Shown: piece by piece, positions 43,182 through 50,952 of the stretch
Numbering within the stretch: the first letter of the stretch is position 1
How the letters are laid out: the number at the start of each line of letters is the position of its first letter
Assembly (NCBI GenBank): GCA_002069125.1
Contig: MVZN01000015.1
Span: forward strand, 1 to 54,775
Direction of reading: 5' to 3'
DNA: 54,775 nt
Source: Spirochaetes bacterium ADurb.BinA120
Lineage (GTDB): Bacteria; Spirochaetota; UBA4802; UBA5368
The notes under the pieces: generated by a model
The model's input: only the letters and a program-made list of their open reading frames with translations
What the model was told of the DNA's origin: nothing
The model's database searches: none
Position numbers and translations under genes: made by a program

Positions 43182-44123
43182 CTACCAGAGCACCGACAGC
43201 GGGTTGATGAGCCGTCCGTTATGCCATAGTGTGAAGTGCAGGTGAGGCCCTGTCGACCATCCGGTAGAGCCCACCCGGCCTATTATGCGCCCGGCGGCGA
43301 CCCTCTGCCCCGGGCGGACGTGTATGGAAGAAAGATGGCCGTACAGGGTACGGTAGCCCTTGGGATGGTCTATTATTACGGCCTTTCCGTAGCCCCCCAT
43401 CCATCCGGCCGCTGTGACCACGCCGCCGCAGGACGCTCCGACGGGGGTGCCGTGGGCCGTGGCGATATCGACGCCGTTATGAAAGCCGTACTGCTTGAAA
43501 ATGGGGTGCGTCCTACCGCCGAAATGAGAGGTAAAGCGCCCGGCCAGCGGCGAGCGGAACATCTCGCGGAGGGCGTACTTTTTTGCCATGTCGGGCGTCA
43601 TGGTGTGGGTGGTAGGACGGGCCCCCTCCACGAAGATCGCGACAGGCCTTCTTTCGCTTTGAAAGCGCGAAAAGAACCAGTGGAGCGGCGGAAGCTTCTG
43701 GACCATTATCTTCGACCTCTCCACTCCATAGAGCTCGGCTATCTCGTCGATCTCGGACCTGTCGTTGATGAAATTGAGCACCCCCGGCCTCGAGGGCACT
43801 ATGATACGCTGCTTGACCCTTGCGGTCAGGCTGTCCCAGTGGGGATTGGCCCCTATAAGCGTGTCTATGTTAACGCCGTTGTCGCGCGCGATCTTCCAGA
43901 AGTTGTCGCCCTTTTGGATATCGACGACCCTGAGCTCGATGTCGTCGAAATCGACCTTGGCGACAACAAACTCAATATAGTCACCCTCCGTGAGAAAAAG
44001 GCTGTGGATGTCGGTCTGCGTGGCGGGCGTGTCGGAGGGCATTAAACCCGAAAGGCTTAGAACGGCGATCAAGGCGACGGCCGCGCAAAGCCCGACGAGA
44101 GGGTATGAATATCTCCTCGGCAT
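43182..44123 (-). CDS. LysM and M23-domain metallopeptidase
   Basis: This 313-residue cell-wall hydrolase or activator has an N-terminal membrane anchor or signal sequence (residues 8-28). A LysM module follows (IQKGDNFWKIARDNGVNIDTL, near residues 69-89, with a possible second), and then the C-terminal LytM/M23 domain. Zinc ligands are seen in FHNGVDIA near residue 213 and GPHLHF near residues 290-295, so it should be an active endopeptidase against peptide cross-links. The start at 44123 has GGAG 6 bases upstream; another ATG at 44135 has none. It is transcribed away from the csp gene on the same strand, after its terminator. Confidence 0.93.
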   Translation of the reverse strand: MPRRYSYPLVGLCAAVALIAVLSLSGLMPSDTPATQTDIHSLFLTEGDYIEFVVAKVDFDDIELRVVDIQKGDNFWKIARDNGVNIDTLIGANPHWDSLTARVKQRIIVPSRPGVLNFINDRSEIDEIAELYGVERSKIMVQKLPPLHWFFSRFQSERRPVAIFVEGARPTTHTMTPDMAKKYALREMFRSPLAGRFTSHFGGRTHPIFKQYGFHNGVDIATAHGTPVGASCGGVVTAAGWMGGYGKAVIIDHPKGYRTLYGHLSSIHVRPGQRVAAGRIIGRVGSTGWSTGPHLHFTLWHNGRLINPLSVLW

Positions 44124-44268
44124 TTTGCACTCCATATAGGTACAATTGATTGCGAACCTGCCTCCCCCGCCGTGGACGTGGCATTGCGCACATTCGGGAG
44201 AAGCGAGAAGCCATTAATTTATAGACATGGGCGCCGGAGACCGGTCAAGGAATTTTTTTACGGCGCGC

Positions 44269-44294
44269 AAAAAAAGAGAGTGCGGGACACTCTC
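44269..44294 (-). terminator. Intrinsic terminator of the cold-shock gene
   Basis: On the minus strand GAGAGTG and CACTCTC flank a 5-base loop and are followed by seven U. It lies about 35 bases after the csp stop, so the M23 gene downstream is likely transcribed from its own promoter. Confidence 0.85.
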
Positions 44295-44326
44295 TTCCTG
44301 AATCAGTTCCGTGCGGCCGGTATGCG

Positions 44327-44527
44327 TTATATCACTTTAACCGAAACGGCCCTTGGACCCTTTTCGCCGTTCTCCACCTCGAACTCGACATTGTCACCTT
44401 CGGCAAGAGTCTTGAATCCGTCCCCGCCGATCCCCGTGTAATGGACGAACACGTCGTTACCGTTCTCCTGCTTGATGAACCCGAACCCTTTTTTGTCGTT
44501 AAACCATTTTACCACACCTTTAGGCAT
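44327..44527 (-). CDS. Cold-shock protein (CspA family)
   Basis: This 66-residue single cold-shock domain binds single-stranded RNA or DNA. It has the RNP1 motif KGFGFIK near residues 13-19 and RNP2 VFVHY near residues 26-30. The opening [11 protein letters not shown] is typical. An AGGAG element lies before the ATG. An AT-rich upstream region of about 170 bases with TTGACA and a palindrome suggests a long leader, as known for cspA genes. Confidence 0.95.
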   Translation of the reverse strand: MPKGVVKWFNDKKGFGFIKQENGNDVFVHYTGIGGDGFKTLAEGDNVEFEVENGEKGPRAVSVKVI

Positions 44528-44885
44528 TGTAAAAACTCCTTACCATTAATTTGCGGCATGAAGCCTGGGGCAGAGCTCTGCGTCTGAATCCGCTTCTCTA
44601 TTGCTTTTCCACGGGGGAAAACCGGAGTGTGCCGATCCTAAGCCTCTCTACCTGTTGGTAACAGTATATACTGCATTAATCGATATAATATGTCAAATAT
44701 TATTCGATTTTTTCGATAATTTATACCGGGATTATGAAGGTTCCCCTAACGGACGCATATCCGAACCTTTATGCGCCGGGAGGGGGCAAGGCGGGCCGGG
44801 ACGGGACGCCATAATTACTATTGACAAATACGACGCCGGAAGTACCCTCATTTGTCGCGCATACTATCGTTTCCCGGGAATATGA
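44528..44885. other. Gene-free divergent spacer between csp and lolC/E
   Basis: The 358-base spacer has no gene. Its AT-rich centre holds a TTGACA for csp at 44696-44691 (minus strand) and a perfect 12-base palindrome CAGTATATACTG at 44662-44673. A short inverted repeat CTGTT-GGT-AACAG lies at 44652-44664. On the right a TTGACA at 44821-44826 (plus strand) may serve lolC/E but lacks a clear -10. Confidence 0.5.
44662..44673 (-). promoter_or_regulatory. Palindrome overlapping the likely csp promoter
   Basis: CAGTATATACTG is a perfect 12-base palindrome and includes the TATACT that could be the -10 element on the minus strand; the TTGACA at 44696-44691 lies 17-22 bases upstream depending on the alignment. 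It could be an operator, but the sequence is short and AT-rich. Confidence 0.35.
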
Positions 44886-46187
44886 ATGAGCCTGTACGAA
44901 CTGTTTGTCGGCCTGCGCTACCTGAAGGCCAGGAAGAGCCAGAGGTTTATTTCGTTCAACACCATGCTTTCCGTCGTAATAGTGTTTCTCGGCGTCTTCA
45001 TCCTCATCGTGGTCATCAGCGTAATGACCGGCTTTCAGGGCCAGATAAAGGACAGGATACTCGACGTCGACTCTCACATCACCGTATCCGGCTATTCCGG
45101 CGACGGCGGGGAGGGCATCTCCGATTACGCGGCGCTTACGGTAAAGATACTCGACCTCAAGGGCGTCCGCTCCGCGAGCCCCTATCTTCAGGGACAGGGC
45201 CTTTTCCGTTACGGCACGGCGATCACGCCGGTCATGATCCGGGGAATCGGTTCGGCGAAGGAGATCCCCGGGGACACGGCGAAATTCATCACCGAGGGGC
45301 CGAAAAGCTATTCAAGCGACAGGAATGTCTTCATCGGGGCGGAGATGGCGCTCAATTACGGCATACGAATCGGCGATTCCATAGAGCTCATTGTTCCAAG
45401 GGGCCGCCTTACGGCCTCGACAGGCGTAAGCCCCGGCATGGGGAGCTTCCGCGTGGCCGGTTTTTTTAAAACGGGCTACTACGAATTCGACACGCGGCTC
45501 ATCCTTATGTCGCTGGGGGCCTCCCAGCGGCTCTACAGCCTGGGAAACATAGCCTGGGGCATCGGCGTCAAGATAGACGACATCTACCGAATGGACTACA
45601 TGTCCTCCCGAATCCAGTCGGCGGTCGGCTTCAGCTATCAGACCCTTACCGCCGAACAGCGCAACCAGAACCTGTTCTACGCGCTCAGGCTCGAAAAGCT
45701 CATCATGACGATAATACTGTTTCTGGTAATCATTTCGGCCGGCTTTTCAATTATGGGCACGCTCGTAATGGTCGTGATGGAGAAGCGCCGCGACATTGGG
45801 ATTCTTAAATCGATGGGGGCTACGCCGATCTCGATAATGGCTATCTTCGTGCTCGAGGGCTTCTTCATCGGGGTGATCGGGACGGTGGCCGGCGTCGCGG
45901 GCGGGCTCTACGCGTCCCTCAACCTGGAGTCCGTTATCCGCTGGATCGAGAAGACCATAAACGCGGTAATGGGATACATCTACACAGCGTTCGACCTGGG
46001 CTTCTATTTCAACATCACCCTCGTCCCCAAAAGCGTCTATTACATCGACACCATCCCGACCGAGATAAAACCGGAGTTCGTGGTCCTCATAGCCGCCTTT
46101 GCCGTGTTCCTCTCCACCGTAGCCGCAATATTCCCCTCCTGGCACGCCTCGCGCCTCCAGCCTGTCGAGACCATACGATACGAATAG
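44886..46187 (+). CDS. Lipoprotein-releasing system permease, LolC/LolE family
   Basis: With LolD this permease extracts lipoproteins from the inner membrane. The 433-residue protein has four membrane segments (about residues 23-48, 280-302, 325-350 and 392-415) and a large periplasmic domain between the first two, including RGIGSAKEIPG near residue 122. The signature MVVMEKRRDIGILKSMGAT near residues 295-313 and the end with IFPSWHASRLQPVETIRYE are typical. Only one LolC/E-type gene is present, as in organisms that have a single permease (LolF). lolD follows after 10 bases. Confidence 0.93.
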   Translation: MSLYELFVGLRYLKARKSQRFISFNTMLSVVIVFLGVFILIVVISVMTGFQGQIKDRILDVDSHITVSGYSGDGGEGISDYAALTVKILDLKGVRSASPYLQGQGLFRYGTAITPVMIRGIGSAKEIPGDTAKFITEGPKSYSSDRNVFIGAEMALNYGIRIGDSIELIVPRGRLTASTGVSPGMGSFRVAGFFKTGYYEFDTRLILMSLGASQRLYSLGNIAWGIGVKIDDIYRMDYMSSRIQSAVGFSYQTLTAEQRNQNLFYALRLEKLIMTIILFLVIISAGFSIMGTLVMVVMEKRRDIGILKSMGATPISIMAIFVLEGFFIGVIGTVAGVAGGLYASLNLESVIRWIEKTINAVMGYIYTAFDLGFYFNITLVPKSVYYIDTIPTEIKPEFVVLIAAFAVFLSTVAAIFPSWHASRLQPVETIRYE

Positions 46188-46197
46188 GGCACCGAAA

Positions 46198-46884
46198 ATG
46201 GAAAAGAGCGCCATCATAAAGGCCGACGGCATAGAGAAGGTTTACGGCACCGGGCGAAACGCCCTTCGCGTATTGAAGGGGGTGTCCCTTTCTATCGGCG
46301 AAGGCGAGATCGTTTCGATCATGGGGCCCTCGGGGGCGGGCAAGTCGACCCTGCTTAACGTGATGGGATGCTTAGACGGCTTTCAGTCGGGAAGCCTTTC
46401 GGTGCTGGGGCGCGAGCTCTCCGGCCTTTCGGTGGAGGACCTCTCGATGTTCCGCAACCGTCACATCGGCTTCGTATTCCAGCTTCATAATCTGCTTCCG
46501 GACTTCACGGCGCTCGAAAACGTAATGATGCCGATGCTCATCCGGCGGGATCGCCGCCAGGCCGCGAGGGCCGCCGCGATTTCGGTCATCGAGCGCTTCG
46601 GCATGGAGGACCGCCTAGACCACCGTCCCGGCGAGCTTTCCGGCGGGGAATGCCAGCGCATAGCCGTCGCACGGGCCATAGTGGGCAGGCCGGACATCAT
46701 ATTGGCCGATGAGCCCACGGGGAGCCTGGACAGTGAGAACTCCCGGGTGCTTATGAATACGCTTTTCGAGCTGGGAAGGGAAAACGGCGCCACAATCGTG
46801 GTGGTTACCCACGACGCCGGGATCGCCTCGATAACAGGCCGTACGATTACCATTGTGGACGGATCGATAACGGAAACGCAATAA
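46198..46884 (+). CDS. lolD: Lipoprotein-releasing system ATP-binding protein
   Basis: This 228-residue ABC ATPase has Walker A GPSGAGKST near residue 43, the Q-loop region FVFQLHNLLPDFTALENV near residues 92-109, signature LSGGECQRIAVARAI near residues 145-159, and Walker B ILADEPTGSLD near residues 168-178 followed by H-loop VTHD. The LLPDFTALENV phrase with NRHIGF is typical of the LolD/MacB group. Translation probably begins at the ATG at 46198, directly behind the permease gene. Confidence 0.96.
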   Translation: MEKSAIIKADGIEKVYGTGRNALRVLKGVSLSIGEGEIVSIMGPSGAGKSTLLNVMGCLDGFQSGSLSVLGRELSGLSVEDLSMFRNRHIGFVFQLHNLLPDFTALENVMMPMLIRRDRRQAARAAAISVIERFGMEDRLDHRPGELSGGECQRIAVARAIVGRPDIILADEPTGSLDSENSRVLMNTLFELGRENGATIVVVTHDAGIASITGRTITIVDGSITETQ

Positions 46885-46982
46885 AACTTGTAAGCAAGTC
46901 CCAACGATGATACGCTGGGTTTCATATCGCCCTTCGGCCCTATGGAGGCGTCATCCGGCCGGGGGCGTAACGGAGCTATGGA

Positions 46983-48578
46983 ATGAAAATTGAATTTGTG
47001 GGCGGGGCCGGGACCGTCACCGGTTCCTCGTACATCCTCAAGAACGGCGACTTTACCATAATGATCGACTGCGGCATGTTTCAGGGCCGCCGCGAACTGA
47101 AGGAGCGGAATTTCCAGCATCTCATCTACGCCCCCGGCGAGGTCGACGCCATACTCCTCACTCACGCGCACATCGACCACAGCGGCCTCATCCCGAAAAT
47201 CGTAAAGGACGGATACTCCAACCCGATCTACGCGACCGACGCGACGGCCGACCTCTGCGGCATAATGCTTCCCGACAGCGCCCACATCCAGGAGATGGAC
47301 ATCGAATGGATCAATCGGAAGCAGAAAAAGCTGGGGCGCGATCCCGTCCCGCCCCTCTACACATCCGAGGACGCGGTAAAATCGCTCGAGTTCTTTTCGC
47401 CGAAGAGATACGGCGAGACCTTCGAGGTGGTCAGGGGCGTAAGGGCCCGCTTTCGGGACGCCGGTCACATTTTGGGCTCGGCATTCATCGAACTGTGGGT
47501 CGAGGAGAACGGGCGCACCACAAAGTTCGTCTTTTCGGGGGATCTGGGCACAAAGGGCCAGCCCATCATCCACGACCCCGAGACGGCGGACGAGGCGGAC
47601 ATTCTGCTTATCGAATCCACCTACGGCGACCGCCTGCACAAGAGCCGGGAGGACACATTCCTTGAATTCAAGCAGATCATCCTCGACTCGTACAACCGCA
47701 AGGGCAACATCATCATCCCCTCTTTCGCCATCGAACGCACGCAGGAGATAATATACGTCCTTGGGCGTCTCATAAAAAACGATGAGATCCCCCATATACC
47801 CGTTTATATTGATTCGCCGCTCGCGATCTCGGCCACGGAGCTTTTCAAAAAAAATTCGCGCCTGTTCAATGACGAGATGCGCGCCCTGCTCGCCGCCGGC
47901 GACAATCCGCTCGAGTTTCCGGGACTTCGCTACACCCGCACCACCGAGGAATCAAAAAGCTTGAACGAAACGCGCGGATCCATTATCATAGCGGCATCGG
48001 GGATGTGTACCGCCGGCCGGATCAAGTTCCATCTGGCGAACAACCTGTACCGCAAGGACTCGTGCGTGGTCTTTGTCGGCTACCAGGCCGAGGGTACGCT
48101 TGGCAGGCGGCTCGTGGACGGGGAGAAGCGCGTAAGCATCTACGGCGAGGACGTCGCCGTGCGCGCCAAAATCCACACGCTTGGCGGATTTTCGGCCCAC
48201 GCCGACCGCGACCGCCTGCTCGAGTGGATGGGCTATATCAAGAACGACCGACTCAGGGTCTTCGTCGTACACGGGGAGGAGTCCGCCTCGCTTGCGTTCG
48301 CCGATTCGGTCCGAGGACGATTCGGATACGAAACGAGCGCCCCGCGATGGGGGGACATTGTGGACCTCGCCACCATGGAGAGGACCTCGGCGCACTACGG
48401 AACGGCGCCCACCTCGTCGGTGGAGCGCGAGATGGAGGCGTTGAAGACGGTTATGGCCTCGCTTTTCGAAAAATACGAACAGGCCAAAGAGGAAAAGCGC
48501 ATCTTCCAGGCACAACGGCTGGAGCAGGACCTGGGCGACCTCACGGAGATGGCGCGCTCTTTGAGTGACGCGCTTTAG
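46983..48578 (+). CDS. MBL-fold beta-CASP ribonuclease (RNA exonuclease family)
   Basis: This 531-residue protein has the MBL motif LTHAHIDHSG near residues 59-68, RFRDAGHILGSAFIELW near 154-170, FSGDLG near 184-189 and IESTYGDR near 209-216. Beta-CASP motifs VYIDSPLAI near 270-278, SGMCTAGR near 338-345 and GGFSAHADRD near 400-409 are also present. These define the YsgH/CPSF-like group, known RNA endo- or exonucleases. The C-terminal extension of about 60 residues is a charged coiled coil. It stands 98 bases after lolD, and the PilZ-like gene begins 17 bases downstream. Confidence 0.95.
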   Translation: MKIEFVGGAGTVTGSSYILKNGDFTIMIDCGMFQGRRELKERNFQHLIYAPGEVDAILLTHAHIDHSGLIPKIVKDGYSNPIYATDATADLCGIMLPDSAHIQEMDIEWINRKQKKLGRDPVPPLYTSEDAVKSLEFFSPKRYGETFEVVRGVRARFRDAGHILGSAFIELWVEENGRTTKFVFSGDLGTKGQPIIHDPETADEADILLIESTYGDRLHKSREDTFLEFKQIILDSYNRKGNIIIPSFAIERTQEIIYVLGRLIKNDEIPHIPVYIDSPLAISATELFKKNSRLFNDEMRALLAAGDNPLEFPGLRYTRTTEESKSLNETRGSIIIAASGMCTAGRIKFHLANNLYRKDSCVVFVGYQAEGTLGRRLVDGEKRVSIYGEDVAVRAKIHTLGGFSAHADRDRLLEWMGYIKNDRLRVFVVHGEESASLAFADSVRGRFGYETSAPRWGDIVDLATMERTSAHYGTAPTSSVEREMEALKTVMASLFEKYEQAKEEKRIFQAQRLEQDLGDLTEMARSLSDAL

Positions 48579-48595
48579 GCCGCGGGACGGCACCG

Positions 48596-49690
48596 ATGGC
48601 GGAACTCATAAAAACCATAACGGACAAAAACCTGTTCGAGAAGATTTTTTACAAGTTCTTCCTTCAAAAGAAGGTGTATCTTCGGACCAAGAACGGCGAC
48701 CTTAAAATCGAGTTCTTCGGCTATACGGACGGCATGGCGGCCCTCCGGATCCCATACATTAAAAACATGTACGACAACTGCCTCATCTTTACGCGCAACG
48801 AATCGTACACGATCTACGCGAACCTCAAGCTCGTCGAGAAACAGGAGGACGATTCCTATATCTTCATCCCGATCAAGTTCCAGATCATCTCGGCCATGCG
48901 CAGGGAGGACCGCAGGATCGTGGACATCGGCGGGCAGGGAAAAAACATCATCTACGTCACGAGCGTGATCTCCGACTTCATCATACAGAATTCCCTTGCC
49001 ATGGAAAGCAAGAAGGTCGACCACGTAAAGGAGATCGTCCGCTTCGACCTCGAGAAGCAGTTCAAGCAGGTCAGGATATTCTTCTGCAACGAGGGAATGA
49101 CCGACTTGCGCATGAAATATTTTTATGACATAAAGCCCCCGTATCTTATAAGCGACATAAACAACAAAAATGGCGCAAAAGACCAGGCATTTTTCAACTA
49201 CTATCTCAACAACATCTACGGCAAGGATTACCAGTTGATCAACCGTAAAAACATCATATCCGAGGTGTCGGTGCCCGTGCTCTACAAGGCCCGCATTCCC
49301 TATGGCTACATCCAGTGCAACGGCGCGGAGCCTCTCTCGGAATCGGCTCTCCTTATCGTCAAGCGCATGGCGATCGTGGTGGAGGAGCTATTCAACAAAT
49401 ACAAGGTTTTCCCCGTTTCCGACGAGCGTCTGCTGGTTTCGGACGTTTCGAAAAACGGAGTGGGGATCGTCTTCAAGGAGCGCCGTTTTATCCGCTATTT
49501 CAAGGAGAACAGCTACGTCTATTTCGACCTCAACCTGCCGGCGAACAAGAAGGCCTCTTGTTTTGCCGTTATACGAAATATCGGGATTCTGGAGAACAAG
49601 ATTATCAAGGTGGGCTGCGAACTCAGGGAGCTCGACGCCCTGAGCGAAGTAAACTACGATGAGTACCTGGAGTCCATAGGCCTATCCTGA
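48596..49690 (+). CDS. PilZ-like protein of unknown function (DUF1577-like)
   Basis: This 364-residue soluble protein has no signal or membrane segment. The first 120 residues form a strand-rich domain (KVYLRTKNGDLKIEFFGY, SYTIYANLKLV, YIFIPIKFQIISAMRREDRRIV) and the C-terminal part has LVSDVSKNGVGIVFKERRFIRYF and YVYFDLNLP, which resemble the PilZ fold; the RRExR-type stretch could contribute to cyclic-di-GMP binding. From memory, this arrangement is found in spirochetes under the label DUF1577; I could not test this. It is 17 bases behind the ribonuclease gene. Confidence 0.75.
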   Translation: MAELIKTITDKNLFEKIFYKFFLQKKVYLRTKNGDLKIEFFGYTDGMAALRIPYIKNMYDNCLIFTRNESYTIYANLKLVEKQEDDSYIFIPIKFQIISAMRREDRRIVDIGGQGKNIIYVTSVISDFIIQNSLAMESKKVDHVKEIVRFDLEKQFKQVRIFFCNEGMTDLRMKYFYDIKPPYLISDINNKNGAKDQAFFNYYLNNIYGKDYQLINRKNIISEVSVPVLYKARIPYGYIQCNGAEPLSESALLIVKRMAIVVEELFNKYKVFPVSDERLLVSDVSKNGVGIVFKERRFIRYFKENSYVYFDLNLPANKKASCFAVIRNIGILENKIIKVGCELRELDALSEVNYDEYLESIGLS

Positions 49691-49731
49691 TGGGCGCCCG
49701 CCCGAGGGCCCCGGACGCGCCGGGGCCGCCT

Positions 49732-50556
49732 TCAGAGGATGCGGGCCGCACGCATAAGCCCCCCGAGATCCATCGGCCCGGCGAGCACCGGTTGCGCATC
49801 GGCCCCTCCGAAGGCAGCGCCCAGCGCGTATCTTCCCAGTATCGCGCTCTCGAACCGTGCCGGCGGGGGCAGGCCGTTCGTCTTGTTCCTGCACCGCGCC
49901 CGGCCGTCCGCAAACGAAAATTCGTATTCTCGAAGGACCCGCAAAATCCCCTTCCCCTCGAGCTTCGCAAGCGACTCCTTGAGCGTCCACAGACGGAAAA
50001 ACCCGGCGGAAGGGGATTCGGCGCTTTCGATAGCGTCGAGCTCCACGGCCGAAAAATATTTTTTAGCGACAGCAAGCGGCGGCCTTCTGAATCGTTCTAT
50101 GTCTACTCCTATCGGCGCGGTTGCTGATATCGCGAACGCAGCGGCCCCCCGGGTGTGGGAAAGGGAAACATGGCTTCGGGCCAGTGGGCCGTTCAGGACG
50201 AGGCGTCCGCCGCTGCCGGCCGCCGTTTCGACCGAGATGGCGGGCGTTCCGCCCAGGGCCGCGCAGACCGCCTTTACGAGCAGGCGCGAGGCGAGGTAGC
50301 GGCCGCGCGCGCCGGGGTGCCGGACAGTCCCCAGCCGGGAGCGCTCCCCATCGGTAAGCGCTGAAATGACCGGGCCGGAGGGAAAGTCGAGCTCCTCCAT
50401 CTCTAAGCTGCATACTGCGACAAGCGAAATCCGACCTGCCGCAAGCTCGCCGCGCAGCCCTTCGATTGAGTTAAATTCGACATATCTGAAACCGGACACG
50501 CCCCAATACTCGGCCCAACGCCCCCGGCTGTCAATATCGTAATTTATTATTGACAA
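49732..50556 (-). CDS. 4'-phosphopantetheinyl transferase (Sfp type)
   Basis: The enzyme attaches the phosphopantetheine arm of CoA to carrier proteins. The 274-residue protein has an N-terminal half with the usual RGRYLASRLLVKAVCAALGG near residues 84-103. The substrate motif HVSLSHTRGAAAFAISA follows near residues 128-144, then GVDIERF near 149-155 and FFRLWTLKESLAKLEGKGI near 186-204, whose Asp, Glu and Lys bind magnesium and CoA. The first codon is a TTG at 50556 with GGGAG directly adjacent, which is poor; a later in-frame GTG is an alternative. The first 40 residues are therefore uncertain. The start overlaps the btuB promoter on the other strand. Confidence 0.9.
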   Translation of the reverse strand: MSIINYDIDSRGRWAEYWGVSGFRYVEFNSIEGLRGELAAGRISLVAVCSLEMEELDFPSGPVISALTDGERSRLGTVRHPGARGRYLASRLLVKAVCAALGGTPAISVETAAGSGGRLVLNGPLARSHVSLSHTRGAAAFAISATAPIGVDIERFRRPPLAVAKKYFSAVELDAIESAESPSAGFFRLWTLKESLAKLEGKGILRVLREYEFSFADGRARCRNKTNGLPPPARFESAILGRYALGAAFGGADAQPVLAGPMDLGGLMRAARIL

Positions 50557-50578
50557 CTCCCAAGCGGCATGCTATGAT
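50550..50578 (+). promoter_or_regulatory. Strong sigma-70 promoter for the riboswitch and btuB
   Basis: TTGACA (50550-50555) and TATGAT (50573-50578) are separated by 17 bases; the -35 is perfect and the -10 matches five of six. Transcription should start near 50585, at the beginning of the riboswitch. The -35 box overlaps the first codons of the phosphopantetheinyl transferase gene. Confidence 0.75.
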
Positions 50579-50579
50579 A

Positions 50580-50715
50580 GATGTGCCGGTGGAAAATCCC
50601 GGCAGGAGGAAGCGGGTGAAAATCCCGCGCTGTCCCGCAACTGTAATTCCGCGCCCGCGCGGATGAGCCAGGAACTCCTTTTACTGGATATCCTCGAGGA
50701 ACGGGAACCGGTGAG
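50580..50715 (+). ncRNA. Cobalamin (B12) riboswitch
   Basis: The conserved aptamer parts are visible in order: GGTGGAAAATCCC near 50587, GGGTGAAAATCCCGCGCTG near 50613-50632 followed by TCCCGCAACTGTAA (the B12 box), and GATGAGCCAGGAACTCC near 50662-50678. Binding of adenosylcobalamin or methylcobalamin changes the folding of the downstream leader. It precedes a terminator at 50755 and btuB at 50953, so transcription of the uptake receptor is expected to be cut off when B12 is abundant. Confidence 0.93.
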
Positions 50716-50754
50716 TAGTTCGGCCTTTAAAGGGCCGCACTTCCCCGAAAGACC

Positions 50755-50783
50755 AACGCGCCCCGAGCGCGTTTTTTGTTTTT
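50755..50783 (+). terminator. Intrinsic terminator of the cobalamin riboswitch
   Basis: AACGCG and CGCGTT flank a 7-base loop (50755-50773) and are followed by a T-rich tract to 50783. Its place between the aptamer and btuB fits a transcriptional off-switch. Confidence 0.75.
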
Positions 50784-50952
50784 CAGGGAGAACGGCCCCA
50801 AAAGCTCACTCACACGACCCCTCCGTAGATTATCCAATGCAAAAGCGTCCGGAAACGCAGACGATGGCCGGCGAGCTTGACACCTGGCCCATGGGGCCCA
50901 TGCCGCCGCTCCGAAGCCTGTCCGTGCGCAATACACCTACACGGAGGAGTAT

